From assembly GCF_015686655.1 (NCBI RefSeq), contig NZ_JADPMP010000007.1, forward strand, positions 124,001 through 188,000: DNA of 64,000 bases. The letters run 5' to 3'. Source of the DNA: Pontibacter sp. FD36 (GTDB lineage Bacteria; Bacteroidota; Bacteroidia; Cytophagales; Hymenobacteraceae). A program made the position numbers and the translations under genes. Below are positions 55,505-63,696 of the stretch, piece after piece; position 1 is the stretch's first letter, and each line of letters starts with the position of its first letter. Below the pieces are notes generated by a model that was not told where the DNA came from, made no database searches, and saw nothing but the letters and a program-made list of their open reading frames with translations.

Positions 55505-56068
55505 ATGAAGCGAACTGCCTTTCAGACTCTGTTATTTGGCCTTGCTATACTCATAATGGCTTTCCAGCCTGTGTCTGAAGCCTTAAAGCAAAAATCACAC
55601 TCTGCTTTTCCGGAAAGCAGGATTACCTACACCTTAAAGCATACTTTGCATACGGTGAACGGGGAAAGTGCACAGGTCAACAGCCAATTGTTAATGGTTG
55701 ATGGCAAAGGCATTCAGCAGGTTGAAGTATCGGTGCCAGTGCGCTCTTTTGATAGCGGCAACCGTGCCCGGGACCGCGATATGCTGGAAGTTACTGAAGC
55801 AGACAAATACCCAACAGTTTCCTTCGTCAGTTCAAACATCAGTGAGCACAACGGCAACCTGACCGTAACAGGGGAGCTTACTTTTCATGGTGTAACCCGG
55901 GAGATTCAGTTCGTGGCACAACAGCAAAGGCAGCAGCAACGGCTGCTTGTGACCGGTGGATTTGAGATCAGCTTGGAAGAGTTCAGGATTAAACGACCCT
56001 CCATATTAATGATGAAGGTGAAGGATAACCTGCAGGTAAATTTTAATATGCTTTATCCGGTTGAGTAG
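55505..56068 (+). CDS. YceI-family exported protein
   Basis: 187 residues with signal peptide. The lipocalin-like YceI barrel shows SFDSGNRARDRDMLEVTEAD and LTVTGELTFHGVTREIQF. YceI proteins bind polyisoprenoid-type lipids in their barrel; the physiological role is unclear. Its 3' end overlaps the convergent GNAT gene by 26 bp. Confidence 0.88.
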   Translation: MKRTAFQTLLFGLAILIMAFQPVSEALKQKSHSAFPESRITYTLKHTLHTVNGESAQVNSQLLMVDGKGIQQVEVSVPVRSFDSGNRARDRDMLEVTEADKYPTVSFVSSNISEHNGNLTVTGELTFHGVTREIQFVAQQQRQQQRLLVTGGFEISLEEFRIKRPSILMMKVKDNLQVNFNMLYPVE

Positions 56069-56510
56069 AAATTCGCCTGCTCATCAAGAGTCGCGGACTG
56101 TTGTCCAGGTAATAGTCTGCCTCTTCCTGCTCCTCGGCAAAGCCAAGCCGGGTATAGATGCTGATGCCAGCTGCATTGTCAGGGTGTACTGTCAGGTATA
56201 GGATGAAAGCGCCCTGTTTTTCCATCGAGGCCATAGTAGCCGCCATCAGCTTCTCACCAATACGCTTGCCCCGGTGCGCAGGAAGTACGCCGAGAGAGAG
56301 CAGCCAGCCTTTCCTGTTTTCTCTGTCAAGATGTGCCAGCATGTAGCCTACCACTTCTCCTCCGGTTTCAGCTACCAGCAGGTATTCCCCCGTGATATCA
56401 TAGAACTGACGCAGCACAAAAAGCGGATAACTGTCAGCGCCGAACAACAACTGGTCGATGGCTTTCACTGCCTTGAGATCACCGAGTTCTGCTTTGCGGA
56501 TAGTCAGCAT
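56043..56510 (-). CDS. GNAT-family N-acetyltransferase (RimI-like)
   Basis: 155 residues from the ATG at 56510; the longer frame would overlap the methyltransferase end. Whole-length GNAT: LTIRKAELGDLKAVKAIDQL, LLSLGVLPAHRGKRIGEKLM (R-x-x-R-I-G acetyl-CoA loop) and LTVHPDNAAGISIYTRLGF. The N-x-A-x-x-x-Y ending resembles RimI-type protein acetyltransferases; the target is unknown. Follows the methyltransferase gene by 10 bp, probably one transcript. Confidence 0.88.
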   Translation of the reverse strand: MLTIRKAELGDLKAVKAIDQLLFGADSYPLFVLRQFYDITGEYLLVAETGGEVVGYMLAHLDRENRKGWLLSLGVLPAHRGKRIGEKLMAATMASMEKQGAFILYLTVHPDNAAGISIYTRLGFAEEQEEADYYLDNSPRLLMSRRISTQPDKAY

Positions 56511-56520
56511 AGGTATAGCT

Positions 56521-58134
56521 TCACTGAGTTTTACCCTTAAGCAAATTGATGCTGATCGTAGCCAGGTCAGAGTCCGGGAAGCGACGGAAAGCACCTTTGT
56601 CGGGATGCAAACCAGCTTCTCCTGCCACTTTATGAAATACTTCCACCTCTACGATATATTGATCTGAGAATCCATGGGTTGCGTCATAGGCAGTTGCGGC
56701 CGTTTTGCCCAGGTTGGCAGCTGCCAGAGCAGGAGGGATGGTATGCAGTTCCATGGTCAATAGGCCGAACTTATCCACATAAGGCGTCCACTTTTTGAGG
56801 TGCTCCAGCAGGTTGTCCTCCACCTCATTGTTGCTGATCCGCTTGCCTCTGAAAGCAAAGGCTCCAGTAGACTGACTCAGGCGGTTCGGATCGCGTTGCG
56901 CCGGACGCTCCCAGATCCTGTTATGGTCCAGGAAGGTGCGCACGTTGAGGAGCTCGCGCAGGTCAATGTTGTAGTTCTCGCGCAGGTCATCTGCCAGCAG
57001 GTCCGGGCGACCGATGTCACCCCAGATCACTTTAGCCCAGATATCCGCCTTGATCAGGTTAGCCCGGGTTACTTTGAGGGCAGCCTGGTTATAGTCAGCC
57101 CCCACCAGGAAGAGCGGGTGCTGGTCCAGTACTTTACCGCGTTCGGTCTGCCGCTCGATCACATCAAACATGTGCTGCAAAAAGGCGCCGTTGCCGCATC
57201 CCATGTCCAGTATACCTTTTGGCTGCTCATGGATAGGCCGGTTGAAAAGCTCGATGATGATTTCGTCGATCACGTTGAAGTAGGTAGCATGCGCACCGCC
57301 GCTGCCCCATACATTCATTTCGCGGTCCACATGCAGTTCAGGTGAGCCTTCAGGCTTGTCCCAGAGCACATTCGGGTTGCCGAAGATCAGGTCGTCGAGG
57401 TGGCGGAAGGTAGGAATGTACGATACAGTCACACCATACGCGCTGCCCCGTTTGGCAAAAAACACGCCCTCTTCAGTGTATTCGTACTGATCACGCACTT
57501 TGTGGAACCAGCCCAGGTGAGCGAACAGGTCCAGTATTTTGCGGAAGTCTTCATGATTTTCATGAAATTCCTCCGGGCTGAAGCGGCTTTCCATGAAGTA
57601 CTTGTGAAACATTCCATTCATACCCAATAACACAATGGTAGGCCCCATCAACAGACCTTCAATGTGCTTCAGTACCTGCACCTGCACACTTCGCTCTTCT
57701 TCGTTGGCAGGTTCTGTCAGTCCGTAGCCCGCCTTATACCTGTCTGCTACTTTTGCCCAGAATTGGTAAGGCTCTTTCTCAAACTTGCGGGCGTGATACT
57801 GGCCAGAGAGCTGCATCAACTCCACCACATCCTTATACAGGTGTACCAATGGGAAAGCCATTCGGCCTCTTTCGGTCACACGGTAAGAGATCCGGTCGGC
57901 TGCATTGTCGAGGTCCTGTGACAGCCAGCCCTGTGAGCAGAGCACGCGCAGCGCCACATTCAGGTAGCCGTTGTTCGCTTTAAACTTAGTCACCAGCTCT
58001 TCCAGAGTTGCTTCCTGCTCTTGTAGCAGATAATCTAACACACCGTGTTTGTGGAGGCTGAAAGCCGTAGGGGCTGTTACAATACCATCCAGGTGACGGA
58101 AGATGGTTTCCCGAAGTTCGCTTTTACTTCTCAT
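56521..58134 (-). CDS. Large class I SAM-dependent methyltransferase with winged-helix N-terminal part
   Basis: 537 residues. Residues 1-95 are a winged-helix dimerisation-type domain (TAFSLHKHGVLDYLLQEQEA, YLNVALRVLCSQGWLSQ). A second similar helical segment lies at 185-260 (FRKILDLFAHLGWFHKVRDQ). The SAM Rossmann fold starts near 300 with motif I GILDMGCGNGAFLQ and LVGADYNQAALKV. The layout resembles methyltransferase domains attached to polyketide synthases (AprA type), but no PKS, carrier or NRPS gene is nearby. Substrate unknown. Confidence 0.78.
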   Translation of the reverse strand: MRSKSELRETIFRHLDGIVTAPTAFSLHKHGVLDYLLQEQEATLEELVTKFKANNGYLNVALRVLCSQGWLSQDLDNAADRISYRVTERGRMAFPLVHLYKDVVELMQLSGQYHARKFEKEPYQFWAKVADRYKAGYGLTEPANEEERSVQVQVLKHIEGLLMGPTIVLLGMNGMFHKYFMESRFSPEEFHENHEDFRKILDLFAHLGWFHKVRDQYEYTEEGVFFAKRGSAYGVTVSYIPTFRHLDDLIFGNPNVLWDKPEGSPELHVDREMNVWGSGGAHATYFNVIDEIIIELFNRPIHEQPKGILDMGCGNGAFLQHMFDVIERQTERGKVLDQHPLFLVGADYNQAALKVTRANLIKADIWAKVIWGDIGRPDLLADDLRENYNIDLRELLNVRTFLDHNRIWERPAQRDPNRLSQSTGAFAFRGKRISNNEVEDNLLEHLKKWTPYVDKFGLLTMELHTIPPALAAANLGKTAATAYDATHGFSDQYIVEVEVFHKVAGEAGLHPDKGAFRRFPDSDLATISINLLKGKTQ

Positions 58135-58236
58135 ATCAAATAGTAACGAATATCATCTTTTTAACTAATCGCAGTCATCCTTCAAGGATAGAAATTTACG
58201 GAATATTACACCATCAAACTAAACCACTCAAATAAA

Positions 58237-58809
58237 ATGAAAAGTTTACATGTAACCTTGATAGCAATTGCTTTTGGTCTGGTGACCTCTTGCAACTCTG
58301 CCAACGAGCAAGACACGGCGGTGGCGGCCACTGAAACTAATACAGATCATGCAGCTATGGATCATGGGGCTGGCCAGTCCGCCGTAGCCGATGACCAGTC
58401 GCAGCAGAACGTAGTGCAGGTAGCGGCCGGATCAAAAGACCACACCACTCTGGTAGCTGCCGTAAAAGCCGCCGGGCTCGTGGATGCCCTGACCAATGCC
58501 GGTCCTTTCACTGTGTTTGCCCCGACTAACGCTGCTTTCGATAAACTACCTGCTGGTACAGTAGACGGTCTTATGAAACCAGAGAGCCGCAAGGACCTGC
58601 GCAACATTCTGCAATACCATGTATACGTAGGCGTGATCCCTGCTGAGCGTTTTGACAACGATATGAGCCTGGGTCAGGTGAACGGAGGTCGTGTAAACCT
58701 TGGCCTGGAAGGTGATCAGCCTACCGTAAACGGTGTGAAGATACTAGCCTCTATACCTACATCCAACGGCATTATTCACGTAATAGACCAGGTATTGTTG
58801 CCGCAGTAA
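58237..58809 (+). CDS. Fasciclin-domain lipoprotein
   Basis: 190 residues. Lipobox VTSCNS at about 19, a Thr/Ala/Asp-rich linker, then one FAS1 domain (KDHTTLVAAVKAAGLVDALT, GPFTVFAPTNAAFDKLP, NGIIHVIDQVLLPQ). FAS1 proteins mediate adhesion or matrix contacts. Followed by a clear terminator. Confidence 0.92.
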   Translation: MKSLHVTLIAIAFGLVTSCNSANEQDTAVAATETNTDHAAMDHGAGQSAVADDQSQQNVVQVAAGSKDHTTLVAAVKAAGLVDALTNAGPFTVFAPTNAAFDKLPAGTVDGLMKPESRKDLRNILQYHVYVGVIPAERFDNDMSLGQVNGGRVNLGLEGDQPTVNGVKILASIPTSNGIIHVIDQVLLPQ

Positions 58810-58839
58810 AGAGCCCCTAGCCTTAACTTACTGGTTAGC

Positions 58840-58878
58840 AGGCCTGAGTACCTTACATAGGTATTCAGGCCTTTTTTT
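58840..58878 (+). terminator. Terminator after the fasciclin gene
   Basis: 13-bp stem with one G-T pair (58840-58852 with 58860-58872), 7-nt loop, then a T-run. Confidence 0.9.
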
Positions 58879-58996
58879 ATATAGATAAACCTGTATTTTA
58901 AAATTTAACATATTTTTTAGCATATATTTTAGTTTGTTTTCGTAATAAGTTCTGGATTAAGGATTAACATATCTTCAACCTTAAAAGCAGTGCATT

Positions 58997-60448
58997 ATGA
59001 ACCACACACCTTTGCAAAACTATGTTAAATGGGGTGCTCTGGCACTGGTACTCAGTCTGAGTGCCTGCGGTCAGCGGACAACCACCCAAACCCCCGAAGC
59101 AGCCACGACCACAGCTGAGAACGTCAATACAGCCACGGAGAATACCTCTCCAGCTTCAGCCTACCAGATTCCGGTTGACTACTATACCCTGGACAATGGC
59201 CTGAAGGTGGTGCTGTCACAGGACAAGACGGCACCGCTAGCCACTATTGCGGTCTACTATAATATTGGTTTCCGGATTGAGCCTAAGGACCGCACAGGTT
59301 TTGCCCACCTGTTCGAGCACATGATGTTCCAGGGCTCCGAGAACCTGGGCAAGATGGAGTTTATTCAGCTGGTGCAGAAAAACGGCGGCATCCTGAACGG
59401 CTCTACCCGTTTTGACTTCACCAACTATTTTGAGATCGTGCCAGCCCATAAGTTGGAAACCATGCTTTGGGCGGAAGCTGACCGTATGAAAGGGCTCAAC
59501 ATCACCCAGGAAAACCTGACCAACCAGCAGGGTGTGGTGAAGAACGAAGTGAAGGTGAACGTGTTGAACCAGCCCTATGGCGGTTTTCCGTGGCTCGATA
59601 TGCCGCAGTATGCCAACAAGAACTGGTACAATGCACACAACTTCTACGGCGATCTCGAAGATCTGGACGCTGCCAGTCTGGAGGACGTGCAATCTTTTTT
59701 TGATACCTATTACTCGCCAAATAATGCGGTACTGGTTGTTGTAGGCGACTTCGAAACAAGCGAAGCCAAGCGTTGGATACAGCAGTACTTCGCCGGTATA
59801 CCTTCCGGGGATGTTCCTTCGCTGCCTGACCTGAGTGAGCCGCGCCAGGAAAAAGAGCAGCGCTTCACCAAAGACGACAAGCTGGCTAACCGTCCGGCTT
59901 TGGCCTTCGCCTACCACATGCCTGAGCGCAACTCCCCTGAGTATTATGCGATGGGCCTGCTCGACCAGATCCTGCTGCAGGGCAATGACAGCCGCCTGTA
60001 CCAGGCACTGGTGCAGGAGCGGGGCTATGCCAGCTCTGTGGATGGCGGCATCAACGCTTTCCTGGGCAACATGTTCAACTACAATGGTCCGATGCTCTGG
60101 ATGGGCAGCCTAATCCATGACCAGAACGTAAATGCTGACGAAATCGTGAAAGTCGTCGATGCAGAGATACAGAAGTTGCAGCAGGAAGGTATAGACCAGG
60201 AGCTGATTGACCTGGCGATCGTGAAAATGCGTTCCTCCCTCTATGATCAGGTAAGTGCTTCCTCCGGTTTTGGAAAAGCAGACCTGCTAGCCACTTTCGC
60301 CCTGTTCGACGATGACCCGTCCCGCATCAACCGCCTGGAATCTGAGTTCAGAAAGGTGACACCTGAGCTCCTTCGCAAAACGATAGAGGAGTACCTGCGG
60401 CCAACCAATCGTACTGTTTTAGTTGTTAACCCACTTGCAAAAAGCTAA
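58997..60448 (+). CDS. M16-family zinc peptidase, catalytic partner (lipoprotein)
   Basis: 483 residues. Lipobox LSACGQ at about 24. The inverted zinc motif HLFEH (H104, H108) is in GFAHLFEHMMFQGSENLG, with the distal Glu expected in the ENLTNQQGVVKNEVKVN helix. Catalytic subunit of a two-protein M16 peptidase; the partner gene starts 5 bp downstream. Degrades unfolded or small peptides in the periplasm. Confidence 0.93.
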   Translation: MNHTPLQNYVKWGALALVLSLSACGQRTTTQTPEAATTTAENVNTATENTSPASAYQIPVDYYTLDNGLKVVLSQDKTAPLATIAVYYNIGFRIEPKDRTGFAHLFEHMMFQGSENLGKMEFIQLVQKNGGILNGSTRFDFTNYFEIVPAHKLETMLWAEADRMKGLNITQENLTNQQGVVKNEVKVNVLNQPYGGFPWLDMPQYANKNWYNAHNFYGDLEDLDAASLEDVQSFFDTYYSPNNAVLVVVGDFETSEAKRWIQQYFAGIPSGDVPSLPDLSEPRQEKEQRFTKDDKLANRPALAFAYHMPERNSPEYYAMGLLDQILLQGNDSRLYQALVQERGYASSVDGGINAFLGNMFNYNGPMLWMGSLIHDQNVNADEIVKVVDAEIQKLQQEGIDQELIDLAIVKMRSSLYDQVSASSGFGKADLLATFALFDDDPSRINRLESEFRKVTPELLRKTIEEYLRPTNRTVLVVNPLAKS

Positions 60449-60453
60449 GCGCC

Positions 60454-61854
60454 ATGTATAGAAAGATATTCACCATAACACTGAGCGCCATCCTGTCCCT
60501 GTCGGCAGGTATGGCCATGGCCCAGAAACAAACGCCGCCGGAAGGGGGCCAGCCGCGTGATTTTAAACTGCCCGCCAAACAGGAATTTGAACTGGATAAC
60601 GGGCTGTCTGCCGTGATGGTCCCTTACGGCGACGTGCCAAAGGTAGTCGTGAGCATGGTGGTCCAGGTCGGGAACGTGCATGAAACGGAGAAGCAGAACG
60701 GCTTGGCCGACATCGTGGGAAATCTGATGCAGGAAGGCACCGCGACACGAAACGCACGGCAGCTGGCTGAAGAAGTAGCCCGCTTGGGCGGCTCAGTATA
60801 CGTAAGCGTTGGGCCGAATGAAACCTGGATTTCCGGTTCTGCTCTGTCAGAATTTGGCCCGCAACTAGTCGATATCATGGCTGACCTGCTCAAGAATCCG
60901 GCATTCCCGGAAGCTGAAATGGCCCGTATAAAAAATGACTTCAAGCGCCAGAATAACCTGTTGCGTCAGCAGCCAGGTGCCACTGCCCAATCCAAATTCA
61001 GAGGGGCGCTTTACCCGAACCATCCTTATGGACGTGATTTCCCGACGGATGAAATGATTGATGGCTTCACGAGAGAGCAGGTACAGCAGTTTTACGAGCA
61101 GCAGTTTGGTGCCGACCGCACTACCGTATACGTAGCCGGCAAGTTTGACCAGGGGGCCATGAAAGAGGCTGTTACCAATCAGCTGAGCGATTGGCGAAAA
61201 GGAGCTGCACCACAGATCACGGTTGCCAAGCCAGTTACGAAGAGCGACATGATCGTCATAGACAGACCGGGGGCCCCACAGTCCACCATTGTATTTGGCT
61301 TGCCGGTTGTGGATCCTTCGCACCCTGATTACATGGCCTTGCGTGTTACCAATTCGCTGTTAGGTGGCTCGTTTGGCTCGCGTATTACCCGAAACATCCG
61401 CGAAGACAAAGGCTATACCTACTCACCCTCCAGCTCACTGTCTGCCCGCTACCGGGTAGGAGACTGGGCCCAGGTGGCGGATGTAACCACGGAGCACACA
61501 GGCAATTCACTGCGTGAAATTCTATACGAAATCAACCGACTCGCTACAGAGGCGCCTGCGCCGGAAGAGTTGGAGGGCATCAAAAACTATGAAGCCGGTT
61601 TGTTTGTGCTGCGCAATTCATCTCCATGGGGTATCGTGTCGCAGCTTAATTTCCTGAAACTCCACGATCTGCCGGATTCTTTCCTGGAGAATCAGGTACA
61701 GAATATCCATGCCATTACCCCACAGCAGGTACAGCAAACCACTCAAAAGTACATGCGGCCTAAAAACATGACCCTAGTGGTAGTCGGCGATAAGAAAGCA
61801 ATTGATCCGCAGCTGAAGAAATTCCAGGCGGAGCTGAAGAAGAACCCGCTTTAG
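60454..61854 (+). CDS. M16-family peptidase-like partner, non-catalytic
   Basis: 466 residues with signal peptide (TITLSAILSLSAGMAMAQ). The HxxEH site is replaced by QNGLADIVGNLM, so no zinc can bind. The substrate-binding R/Y pair is kept (GSRITRNIREDKGYTYSPSS). This matches the B subunit of bacterial heterodimeric M16 proteases. Same operon as the catalytic subunit; strong terminator after the stop. Confidence 0.92.
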   Translation: MYRKIFTITLSAILSLSAGMAMAQKQTPPEGGQPRDFKLPAKQEFELDNGLSAVMVPYGDVPKVVVSMVVQVGNVHETEKQNGLADIVGNLMQEGTATRNARQLAEEVARLGGSVYVSVGPNETWISGSALSEFGPQLVDIMADLLKNPAFPEAEMARIKNDFKRQNNLLRQQPGATAQSKFRGALYPNHPYGRDFPTDEMIDGFTREQVQQFYEQQFGADRTTVYVAGKFDQGAMKEAVTNQLSDWRKGAAPQITVAKPVTKSDMIVIDRPGAPQSTIVFGLPVVDPSHPDYMALRVTNSLLGGSFGSRITRNIREDKGYTYSPSSSLSARYRVGDWAQVADVTTEHTGNSLREILYEINRLATEAPAPEELEGIKNYEAGLFVLRNSSPWGIVSQLNFLKLHDLPDSFLENQVQNIHAITPQQVQQTTQKYMRPKNMTLVVVGDKKAIDPQLKKFQAELKKNPL

Positions 61855-61874
61855 GCAGCTTGTGCCTATAACTG

Positions 61875-61910
61875 AAAAAGGGAGCCCTGAACAGTCAGGG
61901 CTCCCTTTTT
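61875..61910 (+). terminator. Terminator of the M16 operon
   Basis: Perfect 16-bp stem (61875-61890 with 61895-61910), 4-nt loop, T-rich tail. Confidence 0.92.
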
Positions 61911-61934
61911 ATTTCTTGAGGTAGGTATAAAACA

Positions 61935-61965
61935 AGAACAGACCCCTTTACCAGGAGTCTGTTCT
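61935..61965 (-). terminator. Terminator of the PPC lipoprotein transcript
   Basis: 9-bp outer stem (61935-61943 with 61957-61965) extended inward by pairs including one wobble. It lies directly behind repeat copy A, as the matching hairpin does behind copy B. Confidence 0.75.
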
Positions 61966-62027
61966 CTATTGAAAAGATTAGTCTGTAACAATTAACTTTT
62001 CAACTTTTAGCCATTCTTTTATACGGC
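61961..62027 (-). repeat. Duplicated 3'-UTR element, copy A
   Basis: 67-bp block almost identical to 63160-63227 (one 1-nt gap, one substitution), located 41 bp past the stop of the PPC lipoprotein gene. Weaker similarity continues to about 62046. On the minus strand it can form hairpins GCCGT/ATGGC and TTGAAAAG/CTTTTCAA before the terminator. It may be a conserved RNA element or part of a small 3'-derived RNA. Confidence 0.8.
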
Positions 62028-62067
62028 AGCAGTTGCAGGGAGGTTACAGAGTATTTAAAAATATTTT

Positions 62068-62856
62068 TTATTTAGTAATAACTGCTTTCAGGTTAGCCCC
62101 CCAATAAGCATGGTAACCATACACGGTGAGGTACCATTCTCCGGATGAAGGATTATTAAAAATACATACTTCATCGTCATAATTCGGGTTTACACTGGCA
62201 CAGTCTGCTGTCCAGCTGTAGCCATTAGAGCGGTTGATAACAGGGGCCTGTCCGCGGCGTACAAATAAGTCCGACAAAGGGCGGCCTCCAGTTTCAAGTC
62301 CACTTAGTACTACTTCCAGCTTTTTGGTGCCAGAAGGCACAGTGATCTTATAAGTTTTTGTGCTGTTAAGGGCACCTTCAATATTTTTAACATCTAGCAA
62401 GGTGATATTGCCGCCTGTCGGTGTACCCGTACTCGGTGTGCCTGTACTTGGGGTGCTACCTCCTGTGGATGGCCTGGTATTGGTTCTGGCCCAGTTTCTA
62501 AGTGCCAATGGGCCATGGTAAACATAAATGCTGTTGCCGTCATAGCTAAAACCATGCTCTTCTGCCTCGCCTTGGCTGGTATACGTGATAGCACTCCAGT
62601 CTTCGCTGGACTTCCGGTACTTTACACCGACCATAAAAGGATTGCCAACCCGTAAAGTCGTTTTACCAAGTTGTGTTGTTTTGCCAACTTTCAGGATGTA
62701 GGCATTATCACCGATCGCTTCAATCACCATGCCGTCAGGTGATTCAAAAATGCCTTCAAAATTAAGTGCTTCTTCAAAGGCGTCATTAATTAGTTCGCAA
62801 CTATTCAGGCCAAAGCCGATCAGTAATAGCAGCAGCAATTGTACATGTTTCTTCAT
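62068..62856 (-). CDS. Lipoprotein with C-terminal PPC-like domain
   Basis: 262 residues from the ATG at 62856, which opens on a lipoprotein signal (LLLLLLIGFGLNSCEL). An N-terminal beta-rich domain (about 30-135) is unrecognised. A Thr/Pro/Ser/Gly linker with repeated STGTP words follows. The C-terminal roughly 100 residues match the bacterial pre-peptidase C-terminal fold (KTYKITVPSGTKKLEVVLSG, NPSSGEWYLTVYGYHAYWGA). Exported, function unknown. A CAAATATA word (62957-62964) is a full -7 match on its strand, but no -33 lies at the right distance. Confidence 0.75.
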   Translation of the reverse strand: MKKHVQLLLLLLIGFGLNSCELINDAFEEALNFEGIFESPDGMVIEAIGDNAYILKVGKTTQLGKTTLRVGNPFMVGVKYRKSSEDWSAITYTSQGEAEEHGFSYDGNSIYVYHGPLALRNWARTNTRPSTGGSTPSTGTPSTGTPTGGNITLLDVKNIEGALNSTKTYKITVPSGTKKLEVVLSGLETGGRPLSDLFVRRGQAPVINRSNGYSWTADCASVNPNYDDEVCIFNNPSSGEWYLTVYGYHAYWGANLKAVITK

Positions 62857-63127
62857 GGGTATAAGGTGTGTAGAGGTTATTGGTTTGGCAAAGGCAGGAA
62901 ACACCCCAAAGTGTTATTTGAAATAAAAGTGATGATTGATGATGTATAAGAAAATGCAAATATAGCACTGTAAAGTACCTGTGTCAGTACCCAAAGTTGG
63001 GTATTTTAAGTTCAATGGAAGAGTAAATGATTGTAGATTGTGCTAAGCAGGGCACACTGATTTGTCATTTAGATAATTAGGAAGCGCTTAATCGGCAGGA
63101 TAAAGGGGAATACTAATCAGAATGGGC

Positions 63128-63164
63128 AAAAAAAAGAACAGCACCTTCGTAAAGGTGCTGTTCT
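63128..63164 (-). terminator. Terminator of the small lipoprotein transcript
   Basis: 13-bp stem (63135-63147 with 63152-63164), 4-nt loop, eight-base T-run on the minus strand. Confidence 0.92.
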
Positions 63165-63227
63165 CTATTTGAAAAGATTAGTCTGTAACAATTAACTTTT
63201 CAACTTTTAGCCGTTCTTTTATACGGC
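63160..63227 (-). repeat. Duplicated 3'-UTR element, copy B
   Basis: 68-bp counterpart of 61961-62027, 45 bp past the stop of the 74-codon lipoprotein gene. Arms 63210-63214 and 63223-63227 (GCCGT with ACGGC) and 63169-63176 with 63196-63203 pair. The one base that differs from copy A sits in the first stem and keeps pairing as G-C versus G-T. Confidence 0.8.
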
Positions 63228-63272
63228 GTCAATTGTAGCCGGGTTACGTCTAACCAAAAAATAATTTATTTT

Positions 63273-63497
63273 TTATCTGTTATCCGGATTATTCTCACGG
63301 TCTACGTCCACCGTTCTGGTATTAGTTGTGGTATCGCGTTCAACTACAGTTTCAGTTACTTCATATTCGGTAGCGACAGAATCTTTGTGTACAACAGTAC
63401 CATCACTTTCTGTAGCCCCGGTTCCACTGTTATCACAGGCCACTAAGCCCATCATACCAAACATTAAACCGAAACCTGCATATAATATCTTTTTCAT
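63273..63497 (-). CDS. Small lipoprotein, unknown function
   Basis: 74 residues: a lipoprotein signal with lipobox GLVACDN (Cys about 21), then a polar, acidic, Thr/Val-rich tail (TEYEVTETVVERDTTTNTRT) that looks unfolded. Nothing recognisable beyond the signal. It shares its 3'-flanking element with the PPC lipoprotein gene, which suggests common control of the two. Confidence 0.72.
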   Translation of the reverse strand: MKKILYAGFGLMFGMMGLVACDNSGTGATESDGTVVHKDSVATEYEVTETVVERDTTTNTRTVDVDRENNPDNR

Positions 63498-63696
63498 GGT
63501 CTTATTTTTTTAATTCTGATTATGATACAATATCTGCTTTCAAGTAAGGCAGAATTGATTTTCATAAATTTGTACGTTGTCTGTGTTCTAAAAGGTTGTG
63601 AATCAGTTTGTTTTAATTTTTATATTCTTGATAATGTTATATTTTAAACATGCTGGTGTATGTTCGGACTGTATTCAGACTGCTATTTTGCGCTGC

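Larger units (their letters stand above)
62857..63272. other. Intergenic region between the two lipoprotein genes
   Basis: 416 bp holding repeat copy B with its terminator (63128-63227) and the upstream region of the PPC lipoprotein gene. Otherwise AT-rich; no gene seen. Confidence 0.6.

Noticed and set aside
62957..62964. TAnnTTTG-type -7 element upstream of the PPC lipoprotein gene
   Set aside because: The nearest -33-like CAAA is 27 bp away, too far for the usual 19-21 bp spacer, so it is not called as a promoter.
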